From assembly GCA_006969625.1 (NCBI GenBank), contig CP030885.1:3049430-3113429 (forward strand): a stretch of 64,000 nucleotides of DNA. Direction: 5' to 3'. Positions 8,871 through 18,357 of this stretch are shown here, piece after piece. This DNA is from Rhodospirillaceae bacterium (lineage in GTDB: Bacteria > Pseudomonadota > Alphaproteobacteria > Kiloniellales > DSM-21159). The notes beneath the pieces were generated by a model. That model had not been told where the DNA came from. It was given only the letters and a program-made list of their open reading frames with translations, and ran no database searches. The first letter of the stretch is position 1; the number at the start of each line of letters is the position of its first letter. Position numbers and translations under genes: made by a program.

Positions 8871-11042
8871 ATGGCCACCGAATCCACGACCTCCGACGAC
8901 GCGCGGCCCGATCCCCAGGTCGTCGCCGCCGGCACCGACGACGAGCCGATTCCCGGCAACCGGCGCGTCTTTTCCGGCTGGCGCCTCTGGCTGGCCGGAG
9001 GCTTCGCGGCGGCCTACGCCTTCTGGCACGTCTACACGCTCAACGTCGCGCCGATGGAGACCTGGGCGTTCCGCATCAGCCACGTGATGGGGGCGCTGAT
9101 CCTTGGCTTCCTGATCTTCGCTGCGCAGCACTTCCCCCACCAGCGGCCGGAGACGCGCAGGGCGGGCACGGTCGTCGCCGGGCTCTGCGCGCTGCCGCTA
9201 ATCTACGCCATCGTGCAGGTGGGGCGGATGCACCTGACGCTGGCCGGCGGCGCGCCCGCCATCGATCCGGCGGTCGAGGTGTATCACTTCGGCATCCCGG
9301 TGGTTGTCGGCACCGCCGCCGCGGTCTTCGGAAGCTGGCTCTTTCGTGGGCCGCAGGACCGCTTCGATGCCTTCGACCTGGTCTTGATCCTCGCCGCCGT
9401 CGCCAGCTCCGGCTACCTTCTGGTGCACCTTGACGGCACCTCGCTGCGCATGCGCGCCGGCACCCCCTTCGCCTCGCCCGGCAACCTCTATGCTGCGCTG
9501 GCAGGCGTCCTGTTGATTCTCGAACTGACCCGACGCGTCGCCGGGCTGGCGCTGGTGGTCATCGCCCTGCTCTTCATCGGCTATGCCTTCGCCGGCCCCT
9601 GGCTGCCCGGCTTCCTGGCGCACCAGGGTTTCGAGGTCCAACGCTTCTTCAGCTACCTCTACACCGACGCCGGCATCCTGGGGCCGACCACCGCAGTCTC
9701 CTCCACCTACATCATCCTCTTCATCATCTTCGCCGCCTTCCTACAGGCCTCGAAGGTCGGCGACTACTTCGTCAACTTCGCCTTTTCGCTGGCCGGGCGG
9801 GCGCGCGGCGGGCCGGCGAAGGTGGCAATCTTCGCCTCCGGCCTGATGGGGATGATCAACGGCACCAGCGCCGGCAACGTGGTCGCCACGGGCTCGCTGA
9901 CCATCCCCTTGATGAAGCGCATCGGCTACCCGCCGAAGTCCGCCGGCGCGGTCGAGGCGGCGGCCTCCACCGGCGGCCAGATCATGCCGCCGATCATGGG
10001 CGCCGGCGCCTTCATCATGGCCGAGATCACCGGCATCCCCTACACCGAGATCGCGGTGGCCGCCATCATTCCCGCGATCCTCTACTTCGCCTCGGTCTAC
10101 TTCATGGTCGACTTCGAGGCCGGGCGGCGCGGCATGCGCGGGATGCGCGAGGAGGAACTGCCGCGCCTCAGGGAGATGCTCAAGCGGGTCTTCCTGTTCC
10201 TGCCGATCCTGATCCTGATCTTCGCCCTCTTCCAGGGTTACTCCGTGATCCGGGCCGGCACCCTGGCGATGGCGGCGGCGGCCGTGGTCTCCTGGCTGAC
10301 GCCCTTCCGCATGGGGCCGCGCAGCCTCTACCGCGCCTTCGAGATGGGCGGGTCCATGTCGGTGCAGATCATCGCCGTGTGCGCCTGCGCCGGCATCATC
10401 GTCGGCGTCATCTCACTGACGGGCGTCGGTCAGCGCTTCTCCAACCTGCTGCTCGCCCTGGCCGAAGGCAACCAGCTCATCGCCCTCGGCTTCGCGATGC
10501 TCATCTCGATCCTGCTCGGGATGGGCATGCCGACGACGGCGGCCTATGCCGTCGCCGCCTCGGTGGTGGCGCCGGGCCTGGTGGAGATGGGCATCCAGCC
10601 GCTGACGGCGCATTTCTTCGTCTTCTACTTCGCCGTCATCTCGGCGATCACGCCGCCGGTGGCGCTCGCCTCCTACGCGGCGGCCGGGATTTCCGGCGGC
10701 AACGCGATGGAGACCTCGGTCACCTCCTTCAAGATCGGCCTGGCCGCCTTCATCGTGCCCTTCATGTTCTTCTACAATCCGGCCCTGCTGTTCGACGGCG
10801 CGACCGTCGACGTCGCCCGGGCGCTGCTGACGGCCTGCATCGGCGTCGCGTTGCTGGCCGGCGGCGTACAGGCCTACTTCTTCGGGCGGCCGGTCAACGC
10901 GCTGCTGCGCGTCGGCCTGATCCTCGCCGCTCTCTTCATGATCGAGGGCGGCTGGGTGACCGACCTGGTCGGCATCGCCGTCGGCGCGGCCGTGATCGCC
11001 GTGCAGCGCCTCACCGCGCCACCGGCGCCGGCCCAGGGGTGA
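8871..11042 (+). CDS. TRAP transporter permease, fused 4TM/12TM type
   Basis: 723 residues, typical for the fused DctQM-like permease used with TAXI proteins. An N-terminal soluble leader of about 35 residues precedes many membrane helices. The DctM half has the family stretch GMINGTSAGNVVATGSLTIPLMKRIG and GGQIMPPIMGAGAFIMAE around residues 325-390, and the later ILGMGMPTTAAYAV motif. It drives sodium-dependent uptake of the solute delivered by the upstream binding protein. A RidA-like gene follows 16 bases later, which suggests an amino-acid-related substrate but does not prove it. Confidence 0.93.
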   Translation: MATESTTSDDARPDPQVVAAGTDDEPIPGNRRVFSGWRLWLAGGFAAAYAFWHVYTLNVAPMETWAFRISHVMGALILGFLIFAAQHFPHQRPETRRAGTVVAGLCALPLIYAIVQVGRMHLTLAGGAPAIDPAVEVYHFGIPVVVGTAAAVFGSWLFRGPQDRFDAFDLVLILAAVASSGYLLVHLDGTSLRMRAGTPFASPGNLYAALAGVLLILELTRRVAGLALVVIALLFIGYAFAGPWLPGFLAHQGFEVQRFFSYLYTDAGILGPTTAVSSTYIILFIIFAAFLQASKVGDYFVNFAFSLAGRARGGPAKVAIFASGLMGMINGTSAGNVVATGSLTIPLMKRIGYPPKSAGAVEAAASTGGQIMPPIMGAGAFIMAEITGIPYTEIAVAAIIPAILYFASVYFMVDFEAGRRGMRGMREEELPRLREMLKRVFLFLPILILIFALFQGYSVIRAGTLAMAAAAVVSWLTPFRMGPRSLYRAFEMGGSMSVQIIAVCACAGIIVGVISLTGVGQRFSNLLLALAEGNQLIALGFAMLISILLGMGMPTTAAYAVAASVVAPGLVEMGIQPLTAHFFVFYFAVISAITPPVALASYAAAGISGGNAMETSVTSFKIGLAAFIVPFMFFYNPALLFDGATVDVARALLTACIGVALLAGGVQAYFFGRPVNALLRVGLILAALFMIEGGWVTDLVGIAVGAAVIAVQRLTAPPAPAQG

Positions 11043-11058
11043 AGAGGGGACTGTCGGC

Positions 11059-11541
11059 GTGTCCGAGCTGGAGAAGCGCCTGAGCGAGTTGGGCCACGCC
11101 CTGCCCGAGGCGCCGGGCGCCATCGGCAATTTCGCAGCCGGCGTGCTGCATGGCGACGTGCTCTATGTCTCGGGCACCTATGGCACGGTGAAGGATGCGG
11201 ACGGCGCCGACCTCATCCCCACGCCCGGCAAGCTCGGCGCCGAGCTGAGCATCGACCAAGGGTACGAGTCCGCGCGCCTGATGGCACTCAACCATCTGGC
11301 GCTCGCCAAGCAGGTCACTGGCGACCTGGACCGCCTGATCAGGCCCCTGCGCCTGGTCGGCTACGTCAACGCGGCACCCGGATTCCAGGACGCGCCGAAG
11401 GTGCTGAACGGCGCCTCCGACCTGCTGGTCGCGCTGTTCGGGCCGGAGCTGGGGCCGCACGCGCGCATGGCTCTCTACCAGCACGAACTGGCCCGCAACG
11501 CGCCGATCGCCGGCGAGATCATGTTCGCCGTCAGGATCTGA
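11059..11541 (+). CDS. RidA/YjgF-family protein
   Basis: 160 residues from GTG at 11059. Motifs VLYVSGTYGT, ARLMALNHLALAKQ, VGYVNAAPGFQDAPKVLNGASDLLVALFG are those of the YjgF clade of about 155 residues. RidA proteins hydrolyse reactive enamine/imine intermediates made by PLP enzymes. The C-terminal active-site region is atypical: the usual GLP..VEVEA pattern is replaced by ELARNAPIAGEIMFAV, so the deaminase activity is uncertain. It sits directly after the TRAP permease, 16 bases away, and is probably in its operon. Confidence 0.82.
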   Translation: MSELEKRLSELGHALPEAPGAIGNFAAGVLHGDVLYVSGTYGTVKDADGADLIPTPGKLGAELSIDQGYESARLMALNHLALAKQVTGDLDRLIRPLRLVGYVNAAPGFQDAPKVLNGASDLLVALFGPELGPHARMALYQHELARNAPIAGEIMFAVRI

Positions 11542-11692
11542 AGCGCCGAGCGCGAAGCCCGCGGCTGCGAAGACGGCCGGCCATTCATCCTGGAGACCGG
11601 CAGCGGGCAAGCCGCATGGCGCAAACCGACGAGGAGGCGAACCGGCGTTTGCCGCATTGCGAAAGACCGCGGCCCCGCCCTATCCTGCCGCC

Positions 11693-13786
11693 ATGCCCTT
11701 GGATGCCGAACTCCGGCAGGGCTGGGCGACCAGCGTCTGCCCGCACGACTGCCCCTCGACCTGCGCGCTGGAGGTGGAGGTGCTGGACGAACGCCGCATC
11801 GGCAAGGTGCGCGGCGGCCGGCACAATCCCTACACCGCCGGCGTCATCTGCGCCAAGGTCGCGCGCTATGCCGAGCGGGTCCATCACCCCGACCGCCTGC
11901 TGACGCCGCTGCAGCGGATCGGCGACAAGGGCGTCGGGCGCCAAGCCTTCCGCGAAATCTCCTGGGAGGCCGCCCTGGACCTGGTGGCCGAGGGCCTGCT
12001 GAAGGCCGAAGCGCGCCACGGACCGGAGGCGGTCTGGCCCTACTTCTACGCCGGAACCATGGGCCACGTGATGCGCGACGGCATCGAGCGGCTGCGCCAC
12101 GTCAAGGGCTATTCCCGCCAATGGTCGACCATTTGCACGACGCTCGCCGAGTCCGGCTGGCTGGCCGGCGTCGGCGCCAAGAAGGGCGTGGACGCGCGCG
12201 AGATCGCCAAGTCGGACCTGGTGGCGATCTGGGGCGGCAACCCGGTCAACACCCAGGTCAACGTCATGACCCACGTCGCCAAGGCGAAGAAGGCCAACGG
12301 CGCCAAGCTGGTGGTGATCGACCCCTACCGCACCGGCACCGCCGAGCAGGCCGACCTGCACCTGGCGCTCAAGCCCGGCACCGACGCGGCGCTCGCCTGC
12401 GCCGTGATCCACGTGCTGCTGCGCGACGGACTGGCCGACCGGGACTACCTCGCACGCTACACCGACTGGGACGCGGCGGCCGAAGCGCACTTCGCAGCGC
12501 GCGGGCCCGACTGGGCGGCGCCGATCACCGGGCTTTCGGTCGAGGAGATCGAGACCTTCGCCAGGCTCTACGGCGCGACCAGGAAGAGCTACCTGCGCCT
12601 CGGCTACGGCTTTTCGCGCGCGCGCAACGGCGCCGCCAACCTGCACGCCGCCTCCTGCCTGCCGGCGGTCACCGGCGCCTGGGCCGTCGCGGGCGGCGGC
12701 GCGCTCTGGGGCAACGGCGCCATCTACCATCTCGACAAGACGCTGATCGAGGGGCTGGACGCGCGCGAGGCCAGGCCGGCGCGCTGGCTCGACCAGTCGC
12801 GCTTCGGGCCGGTGCTGACCGGCGACCGGCGCGACCTGGGCGAGGGCCCGCCGGTCACCGCGCTGTTCGTGCAGAACACCAACCCGATCGTGGTCTGCCC
12901 GGAGTCCGCCAAGTGCCGGCAAGGGCTGACGCGCGACGACCTCTTCGTCGCGGTGCACGAGCAGTTCATGACCGAGACGGCGGCGATGGCCGACGTGGTG
13001 CTGCCGGCGACCATGTTCCTGGAGCACGACGATTACTACACCGCCAGCGGCCACACCTTCCTGCAGGTCGCCAAGGCGGTGATCGACCCGCCCGAGGGCT
13101 GCCGCTCCAATCACGCGGTGATCTGCGCCCTGGCCGAGCGCCTGGGGGCCGAGCATCCGGGCTTTCAAATGAGCGCCTGGGAACTGATCGACGCCACCTT
13201 CCGCGCCTCGGGCCATCCGGGCGCCGAGGAAGTGCATGCCATGGGCGGCCTGGACTGCGCCGAGGACTTCCGCCCCGCCCACTTCCTCGACGGCTTCCCG
13301 CAGCCGGAGGGCCGCTTCCGCTTCGCGCCCGACTGGGCCGGCCTACACGGCCCTCTCGGCCCCGGTGGCGCCGGCATGCCCGCCCTGCCCGACCATTGGC
13401 AATCCTGGGACGCCGCCGACCCGGACAAGCCCTATCGCCTGGTGGCGGCCCCGGCGCGCAGCTACCTCAACACCAGCTTCACCGAGACCCCCGGCTCCCA
13501 GGCGCGCGAAGGCCGGCCCGAGGTGCTGATGCACCCGGACACGGTGGCCAAGCTGGGCTTGTCGGACGGCGTGCGCGTACGCATCGGCAACGACCTGGGC
13601 TCGGTCGTGGTGCCCGTCCGCCCCTTCGACGGGCTGCAGCCGGACGTGCTGGTGATCGAGTCGATCTGGCCGAACGCCGCCTTCGAGGAAGGCATCGGCG
13701 TCAACGCCCTGATTAGCGCCGACATGGGCGCGCCGCGCGGCGGCGCCGTCTTTCACGACACCGCCGTGTGGGTGCGTCCGGCCTGA
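11693..13786 (+). CDS. Molybdopterin oxidoreductase (Fe4S4-containing, DMSO reductase family)
   Basis: 697 residues from ATG 11693; a longer frame upstream lacks coding character. The N-terminus has the 4Fe-4S motif CPHDCPSTCALEV with the fourth Cys in GVICAKVARY, followed by the molybdopterin domains (WSTICTTLAESG, DLVAIWGGNPVNTQVN, VVIDPYRTGTAEQADLHL, LFVQNTNPIVVCPES, and the C-terminal molydopterin-dinucleotide-binding part with YLNTSFTETPGSQAREG). There is no Tat motif, so it is probably cytoplasmic. The substrate is unknown; no partner subunit is adjacent. The next gene is convergent, ending one base beyond its stop. Confidence 0.9.
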   Translation: MPLDAELRQGWATSVCPHDCPSTCALEVEVLDERRIGKVRGGRHNPYTAGVICAKVARYAERVHHPDRLLTPLQRIGDKGVGRQAFREISWEAALDLVAEGLLKAEARHGPEAVWPYFYAGTMGHVMRDGIERLRHVKGYSRQWSTICTTLAESGWLAGVGAKKGVDAREIAKSDLVAIWGGNPVNTQVNVMTHVAKAKKANGAKLVVIDPYRTGTAEQADLHLALKPGTDAALACAVIHVLLRDGLADRDYLARYTDWDAAAEAHFAARGPDWAAPITGLSVEEIETFARLYGATRKSYLRLGYGFSRARNGAANLHAASCLPAVTGAWAVAGGGALWGNGAIYHLDKTLIEGLDAREARPARWLDQSRFGPVLTGDRRDLGEGPPVTALFVQNTNPIVVCPESAKCRQGLTRDDLFVAVHEQFMTETAAMADVVLPATMFLEHDDYYTASGHTFLQVAKAVIDPPEGCRSNHAVICALAERLGAEHPGFQMSAWELIDATFRASGHPGAEEVHAMGGLDCAEDFRPAHFLDGFPQPEGRFRFAPDWAGLHGPLGPGGAGMPALPDHWQSWDAADPDKPYRLVAAPARSYLNTSFTETPGSQAREGRPEVLMHPDTVAKLGLSDGVRVRIGNDLGSVVVPVRPFDGLQPDVLVIESIWPNAAFEEGIGVNALISADMGAPRGGAVFHDTAVWVRPA

Positions 13787-13787
13787 G

Positions 13788-15566
13788 TCAGCGCCAGCGC
13801 TGCAGGGCACGGCGCCGCGCCGCCAGCGCGCCGTGCACCCGCCGCTCGCGCACGGCCATATCCAGCGGATCGAGCGCCGCGGCGCTGGCCGCCGAGGCCT
13901 TCAGGTGGCCCGGCCGCGAGGCCAGCAGGTCGAAGCCGAGCTGCGGGCCGCGCTGGGCCGGGCGCTGGGCCTGTGGCTGGGCCGGCGCGGCGCTCTGCGG
14001 CTGTGTCGGCCGGTGGCTCGCCGCCTGCCAGGCGGCCAGCCGCGCCTCTGCCGCCTCCGCCTCGTCGGGCCCCTGCCGGGCGCGCTCGGGTCGCGCCGCC
14101 GCCGCGCGGTCCGAGCCGGAGAGGCCGGCCGCAGGCCCGCCCGCAAGCCCGGACGAGGTGCGCCCGGTCGAAGCGCGCCCGGCCGAGGCGTGCCCGGTCG
14201 CGCCAGACCCCGCAGCCGGCCGCGGCGCCAGGGCGGAACGCGGCTTGGGCGCGTTCAGCAGCTCGGGCTCCGGATAGGTGCCGTCGGTGCGCGCGCGCAG
14301 GGTGCCGCGGCCGTAGAGGTGCTCGTAGAAGGCCTTCACCTGCCCGAAGACCTCCGCGTGCTCCGGCCGCCAGGGTTGCCGGTAGGCCGGGTGGTCGATC
14401 AGCAGGTGGGCATCCGCCTCCGCCCAGTCGGACACCGGAATGCGCAGCAGGTCGAGCGGCTCGGCGTCGGGCGCCGGCAGCCGCCAGCGCGGGTCCTCCC
14501 ACTCCGCCGTCGCGGTCTCTCCGGCCGGCGCCGGCGCATCGGGCCGGGCGGGCAGGATCTCCCGCCTGACGTCTGCCGTGCTGTCGGCCAACAGCGTCCG
14601 CGGCGACACCGGCGCGCCGCGCTCGGCGGGCAGGGTTTGGGGCGTGTCGTCGCGGCCGCTGCGCTGCTGTCCGCCGCCGGGCCAGTGGTCCGGGTTGCGC
14701 AGGCGGTCCGGATCGTCGCTGCGCCAGTCGGCCGGCCGGCCGTCCAGCGTCCTGCGGTAGCCGTGCGGCGGGATCACCCGCACCGCCCCCTCCTCGCCCC
14801 AGCCGTGCGTGCCCGGAATGTCGCGCAGCGGGCCGAAGAAGTGGTTGTCGATGTTGCCGCGGTAGCCGGGCTGGCCCTCGCGCCGCTCGTCGCCGGTCGG
14901 CAGATAGGGGCGCGGGTCGGCATAGACCCGCACCGGGCCGATGTGCCGCCCGCCGGTGTGCGTGGCGAAGGGATCGTTCTCGATCGCGAAGCCGCTGACG
15001 TTGGCCCGCGCCGCGATCTCGGGGTCGACCGGCCCCTGTGTCGCCGCCTCGATCAGCGGCACCCCGCCGATCGCGTTGAAGGTGTAGGCATGGACGGTGT
15101 TGGGACTGCCGTCCGGCAATCCGGCCGCATGGGCATAGGCGAACCCCTGCGTCAGCCGGCCGCCGAGCGATTGGCCAGCGAGGATGACGCGGCCGCTGGC
15201 GGCGGCATTGGCAATTTCGCCCTTCATTTCGTTGGCATCGAAAGAGTCGAACTGATCCGCCCCAGTACCGAGCGCGGCTCCGGCATCGGCCAGCACCGCC
15301 TGGAGTTCGACCTTCGACATTCGCTCGAACTCCAGCCCCGCCGAGGCGAAGATTGGCGGTCCCCCGAGGTCCGACGTCAATTGAACCGCCTTAAAGCCAG
15401 TTCCAGCATCGGAATAGACCCTTTCGACTCGATACCCGCCGTCTCTTAAAGATCGATACTGCTCTCCATCCGGGATAGGGAACGCCTCGCCGTCGTCGCC
15501 GGCTTCGTAGACCAGTTCGGAGGCCGCTAAGGCAAGGTCCTCCTCGCGAAACCGTCGCGCAGACAT
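13788..15566 (-). CDS. Lipase-like alpha/beta hydrolase with Pro/Ala-rich tail
   Basis: 592 residues. ATG at 15566 follows an AGAGGAGAAC ribosome site. No signal peptide is seen. Residues 60-250 resemble class 3 lipases: nucleophile elbow GQSLGG with Ser133, and plausible partners Asp198 (IENDPF) and His242 (DNHFFGPL). Residues about 260-450 are hydrophilic, and the last 140 are rich in Pro, Ala, Gln and Arg, probably disordered. The gene starts 21 bases after a lipoprotein gene and should be cotranscribed with it. A signal-less phospholipase paired with an exported lipoprotein resembles secreted lipase effector-immunity pairs; an ordinary cell-associated esterase is the alternative. Confidence 0.6.
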   Translation of the reverse strand: MSARRFREEDLALAASELVYEAGDDGEAFPIPDGEQYRSLRDGGYRVERVYSDAGTGFKAVQLTSDLGGPPIFASAGLEFERMSKVELQAVLADAGAALGTGADQFDSFDANEMKGEIANAAASGRVILAGQSLGGRLTQGFAYAHAAGLPDGSPNTVHAYTFNAIGGVPLIEAATQGPVDPEIAARANVSGFAIENDPFATHTGGRHIGPVRVYADPRPYLPTGDERREGQPGYRGNIDNHFFGPLRDIPGTHGWGEEGAVRVIPPHGYRRTLDGRPADWRSDDPDRLRNPDHWPGGGQQRSGRDDTPQTLPAERGAPVSPRTLLADSTADVRREILPARPDAPAPAGETATAEWEDPRWRLPAPDAEPLDLLRIPVSDWAEADAHLLIDHPAYRQPWRPEHAEVFGQVKAFYEHLYGRGTLRARTDGTYPEPELLNAPKPRSALAPRPAAGSGATGHASAGRASTGRTSSGLAGGPAAGLSGSDRAAAARPERARQGPDEAEAAEARLAAWQAASHRPTQPQSAAPAQPQAQRPAQRGPQLGFDLLASRPGHLKASAASAAALDPLDMAVRERRVHGALAARRRALQRWR

Positions 15567-15587
15567 GGTTTGTTCTCCTCTCTCAAG

Positions 15588-16877
15588 TTACCAAGGCGTG
15601 TATTCGAGCTCGATGGAGGGTGCGGCCTCGATGGCTTCGGAGGCCGCGCAGAGGTCGATCACCTTGGCCGTATCGTCGCGCCGCCAATTAGGCTCGGCCT
15701 CTAGACGGCGCTCGACGTAGCCGGTGGTAGGCGAGTGATGGAATGCCACTTGGCAACCGTTGGGACTTACGGAGAGAAGGTCCGACTGACCCAGATTGTT
15801 GAAGTTGCGGATATGGCCAGACAGAATCTTCCGAACATTTCCCGCCGCGTCGGTGAAGATCAATCCGCTCTTGTACTGTCCGCCCGCTGTGCGGTATCCG
15901 CTCCGGTCCAATATCGCGACGTAGCCATCGCGTACTCGGCGCCAAGGCGACTTCCCATTCTCGTCCGGCAGGCATTCCTCCCGCGTGGCGCCCGTTGCCG
16001 GAACGTACGTATGTATAATTTCGCACTCCAATCCGAGCGATGGATTCACTAACCCGGCAACCGAATAGCTGATGACATAGCGTTGGCTCCAGGTCTCATG
16101 ATCCAACTTCAACGCATAGCTCAAGCGGGTTCCGTCTCGGGGCAAGGAGAGCAGCCGCATTTCTTCGGTCACTATTTTCAGACCCTTTATCCGGAACGCG
16201 AGATCGTAGTTCAGATAGTAGCCGTCGCCCGGCAGCAGAGGCTCGTAGAGCCGCCAGCTCTCCGGCAGGCCCGCAGGCATGCGTTCCATGGGGATGCGCT
16301 CGATGCCGCAGGTAAAGCGGTTTGCGACGAGCGGGTCGGGGACGCCCTCGACCTCCCGGTAGGGCACGACGAGCCGGTGCGCGCCGTCCACCCGGCCCCA
16401 CCAGTCCTGATGCAGCCGCTGGCCGCTCTGGGGGTCGGGCGCCTTGCCGGCCGGATAGCGCACCCAGCCGTCGCGCAGGCAGCGCAGGCGCCAGAAGCTC
16501 GCGAGTTCGCCCACGGGCGCCTTCAGCGCGACCGGCTCCAGCGCCTGTCCCGAAGGATCCTCGAACGGCCGCCAGATCGCCAGGCGCTGCGGATTGCCGG
16601 GCGGCTCGGCCAGCACCAGGCGCGCGTCGTCCAGCCAACCGGCCGGGCGCCAGTGCAGCCCGCTGTCGATCGCGTAGTCCGGGATCGGCGGCCCCTCGTC
16701 CTGCCAGGGGTTGGCCAGGTTGTAGCGCGCATCGTAGATCGCCGCGCAGCCGCCCAGCGCCAGCAGCAGCGCGCCCGCCGAGACCCGACGCACCGCCTGC
16801 GCCAGCCCCCGCCGCGCCCTTGCGGCCGCGCCGCGCCGCGCGCTCGTCCCCTCCCCTGCGGCGCCGTGTCTGTCCAT
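15588..16877 (-). CDS. Putative lipoprotein paired with the lipase-like gene
   Basis: 429 residues from ATG 16877; a TTG seven codons further up is also possible. An Arg-rich leader of about 30 residues is followed by a hydrophobic stretch and a lipobox LALGGC, so the protein should be lipid-anchored after export. The mature part has no fold I recognise; it includes many Trp/Tyr residues, an LKLDHETWSQRYVISYSVAG stretch and several Cys, and ends ELEYTPW. The composition in the last third is noticeably less GC-biased than neighbours. It immediately precedes the lipase-like gene. A role as its inhibitor or partner is an inference from position only. Confidence 0.65.
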   Translation of the reverse strand: MDRHGAAGEGTSARRGAAARARRGLAQAVRRVSAGALLLALGGCAAIYDARYNLANPWQDEGPPIPDYAIDSGLHWRPAGWLDDARLVLAEPPGNPQRLAIWRPFEDPSGQALEPVALKAPVGELASFWRLRCLRDGWVRYPAGKAPDPQSGQRLHQDWWGRVDGAHRLVVPYREVEGVPDPLVANRFTCGIERIPMERMPAGLPESWRLYEPLLPGDGYYLNYDLAFRIKGLKIVTEEMRLLSLPRDGTRLSYALKLDHETWSQRYVISYSVAGLVNPSLGLECEIIHTYVPATGATREECLPDENGKSPWRRVRDGYVAILDRSGYRTAGGQYKSGLIFTDAAGNVRKILSGHIRNFNNLGQSDLLSVSPNGCQVAFHHSPTTGYVERRLEAEPNWRRDDTAKVIDLCAASEAIEAAPSIELEYTPW

Positions 16878-17046
16878 GCGCAGAACATGTCGTGACAACA
16901 GATCAGGCTCAACCGAAGAACGAATGGATCGCGCGATCTTCCCCAGCCGACACGTCTCCGGCGATATCCGCCCGCATCAGCCGGGAGCGCTGTGGACACG
17001 AAGAGTTCTCGCCCCCTTGCGGGCACCGGCCCCGGGACGCTTTCCC

Positions 17047-18357
17047 CTAGCCGAACACCCGGTCGAAGATCGCGTCGACGCGCCTGGTGTGGTAGGCGAG
17101 GTCGAAGCAGGCCTCCAGCGCCGCGGCGTCGAGCGGCACCTCCGGGTCGGCCTTCAGCTCGGCGAGGAAGTCGGCGCCCTCGGTCCAGACCTTCATGGCG
17201 TTGCGCTGGACCAGGGTGTAGGCCTCTTCCCGGCTGACGCCGGCTTGCGTCAGCCCCAGCAGGACCCGCTGCGAGTGGACCAGGCCGCCGAGCTTGTCGA
17301 GGTTGGCCCGCATCGCCTCGGGATAGACCAGCAGCTTCTCGACCACCCCAGCCAGGCGGTTGAGCGCGAAGTCCAGGGTGACGGTGGCGTCCGGCCCGAT
17401 CATGCGCTCGACCGAGGAGTGGGAGATGTCGCGCTCGTGCCAGAGCGCCACGTTCTCCATCGCCGGCAGCGCGTAGCTGCGCACCATGCGCGCCAGGCCG
17501 GTCAGGTTCTCGGTCAGCACCGGGTTGCGCTTGTGCGGCATCGCCGAGGAGCCCTTCTGCCCGGCCGAGAAGAACTCCTCGGCCTCGCGCACCTCGGTGC
17601 GCTGCAGGTGGCGCACCTCGGTCGCCAGGTTCTCCACACAGGAGGCGATCACCCCCAGGGTCGCGAAGAAGGCGGCGTGGCGATCGCGCGGGATCACCTG
17701 GGTGGAGACCGGCTCCGGCGTCAGGCCGAGCTTGTCGGCGACGTGCGCCTCGACCGCCGGGTCGATGTTGGCGAAGGTGCCGACGGCACCGGAGATGGCG
17801 CAGGTGGCGATCTCGGCGCGTGCCGCCTCCAACCGCGCCCGGCCGCGCGCGAAGGCGGCGTAGTGGCCGGCCAGCTTCAGGCCGAAGGTGGTCGGCTCGG
17901 CATGGACGCCGTGGCTGCGGCCGATGCAGACCGTGTGCTTGTGCTCCTCGGCCCGCGCCTTCAACGCCGCCAGCAGGCGGTCCAGGTCGGCCAGCAGGAT
18001 GTCGGCCGCCTGGGCGAGTTGGACGGCCAGCGTGGTGTCCAGCAGGTCGGAGGAGGTCATGCCCTGGTGGACGAAGCGCGCCTCCTCGCCCACCGCCTGG
18101 GCCAGGTAGGTCAGGAAGGCGATGACGTCGTGCCTGGTCTCCGCCTCGATGGCGTCGACCTTCGCGGTGTCGGCTTCGCTCCAGCCCTCGATCAGCGGCG
18201 TGCCCCGCTGCCAGACCGTCTCGGCCGCCGCCTTGGGGATGACGCCCAACTCGGCCAGGGCGTCGCAGGCGTGCGCCTCGACCTCGAACCAGATGCGGAA
18301 CTTGTTGGCCGGAGCCCAGATGGCGGCCATCTCCGGACGGCTGTAGCGCGGAATCAT
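17047..18357 (-). CDS. purB: Adenylosuccinate lyase
   Basis: 436 residues, normal for PurB. It starts MIPRYSRPEMAAIW and has the fumarase/aspartase-superfamily signature GSSAMPHKRNP near residue 262, plus TSSDLLDTTLAVQLAQA, where the catalytic loop lies. It cleaves SAICAR and adenylosuccinate in purine synthesis. Its ATG overlaps the stop of the upstream TPR gene (ATGA), so translation is coupled to a non-purine gene, an odd pairing. Confidence 0.97.
   Translation of the reverse strand: MIPRYSRPEMAAIWAPANKFRIWFEVEAHACDALAELGVIPKAAAETVWQRGTPLIEGWSEADTAKVDAIEAETRHDVIAFLTYLAQAVGEEARFVHQGMTSSDLLDTTLAVQLAQAADILLADLDRLLAALKARAEEHKHTVCIGRSHGVHAEPTTFGLKLAGHYAAFARGRARLEAARAEIATCAISGAVGTFANIDPAVEAHVADKLGLTPEPVSTQVIPRDRHAAFFATLGVIASCVENLATEVRHLQRTEVREAEEFFSAGQKGSSAMPHKRNPVLTENLTGLARMVRSYALPAMENVALWHERDISHSSVERMIGPDATVTLDFALNRLAGVVEKLLVYPEAMRANLDKLGGLVHSQRVLLGLTQAGVSREEAYTLVQRNAMKVWTEGADFLAELKADPEVPLDAAALEACFDLAYHTRRVDAIFDRVFG

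Noticed and set aside
15735..16895. Plus-strand frames opposite the lipoprotein gene
   Set aside because: No family match, and the minus-strand gene has a signal peptide, lipobox and operon partner.
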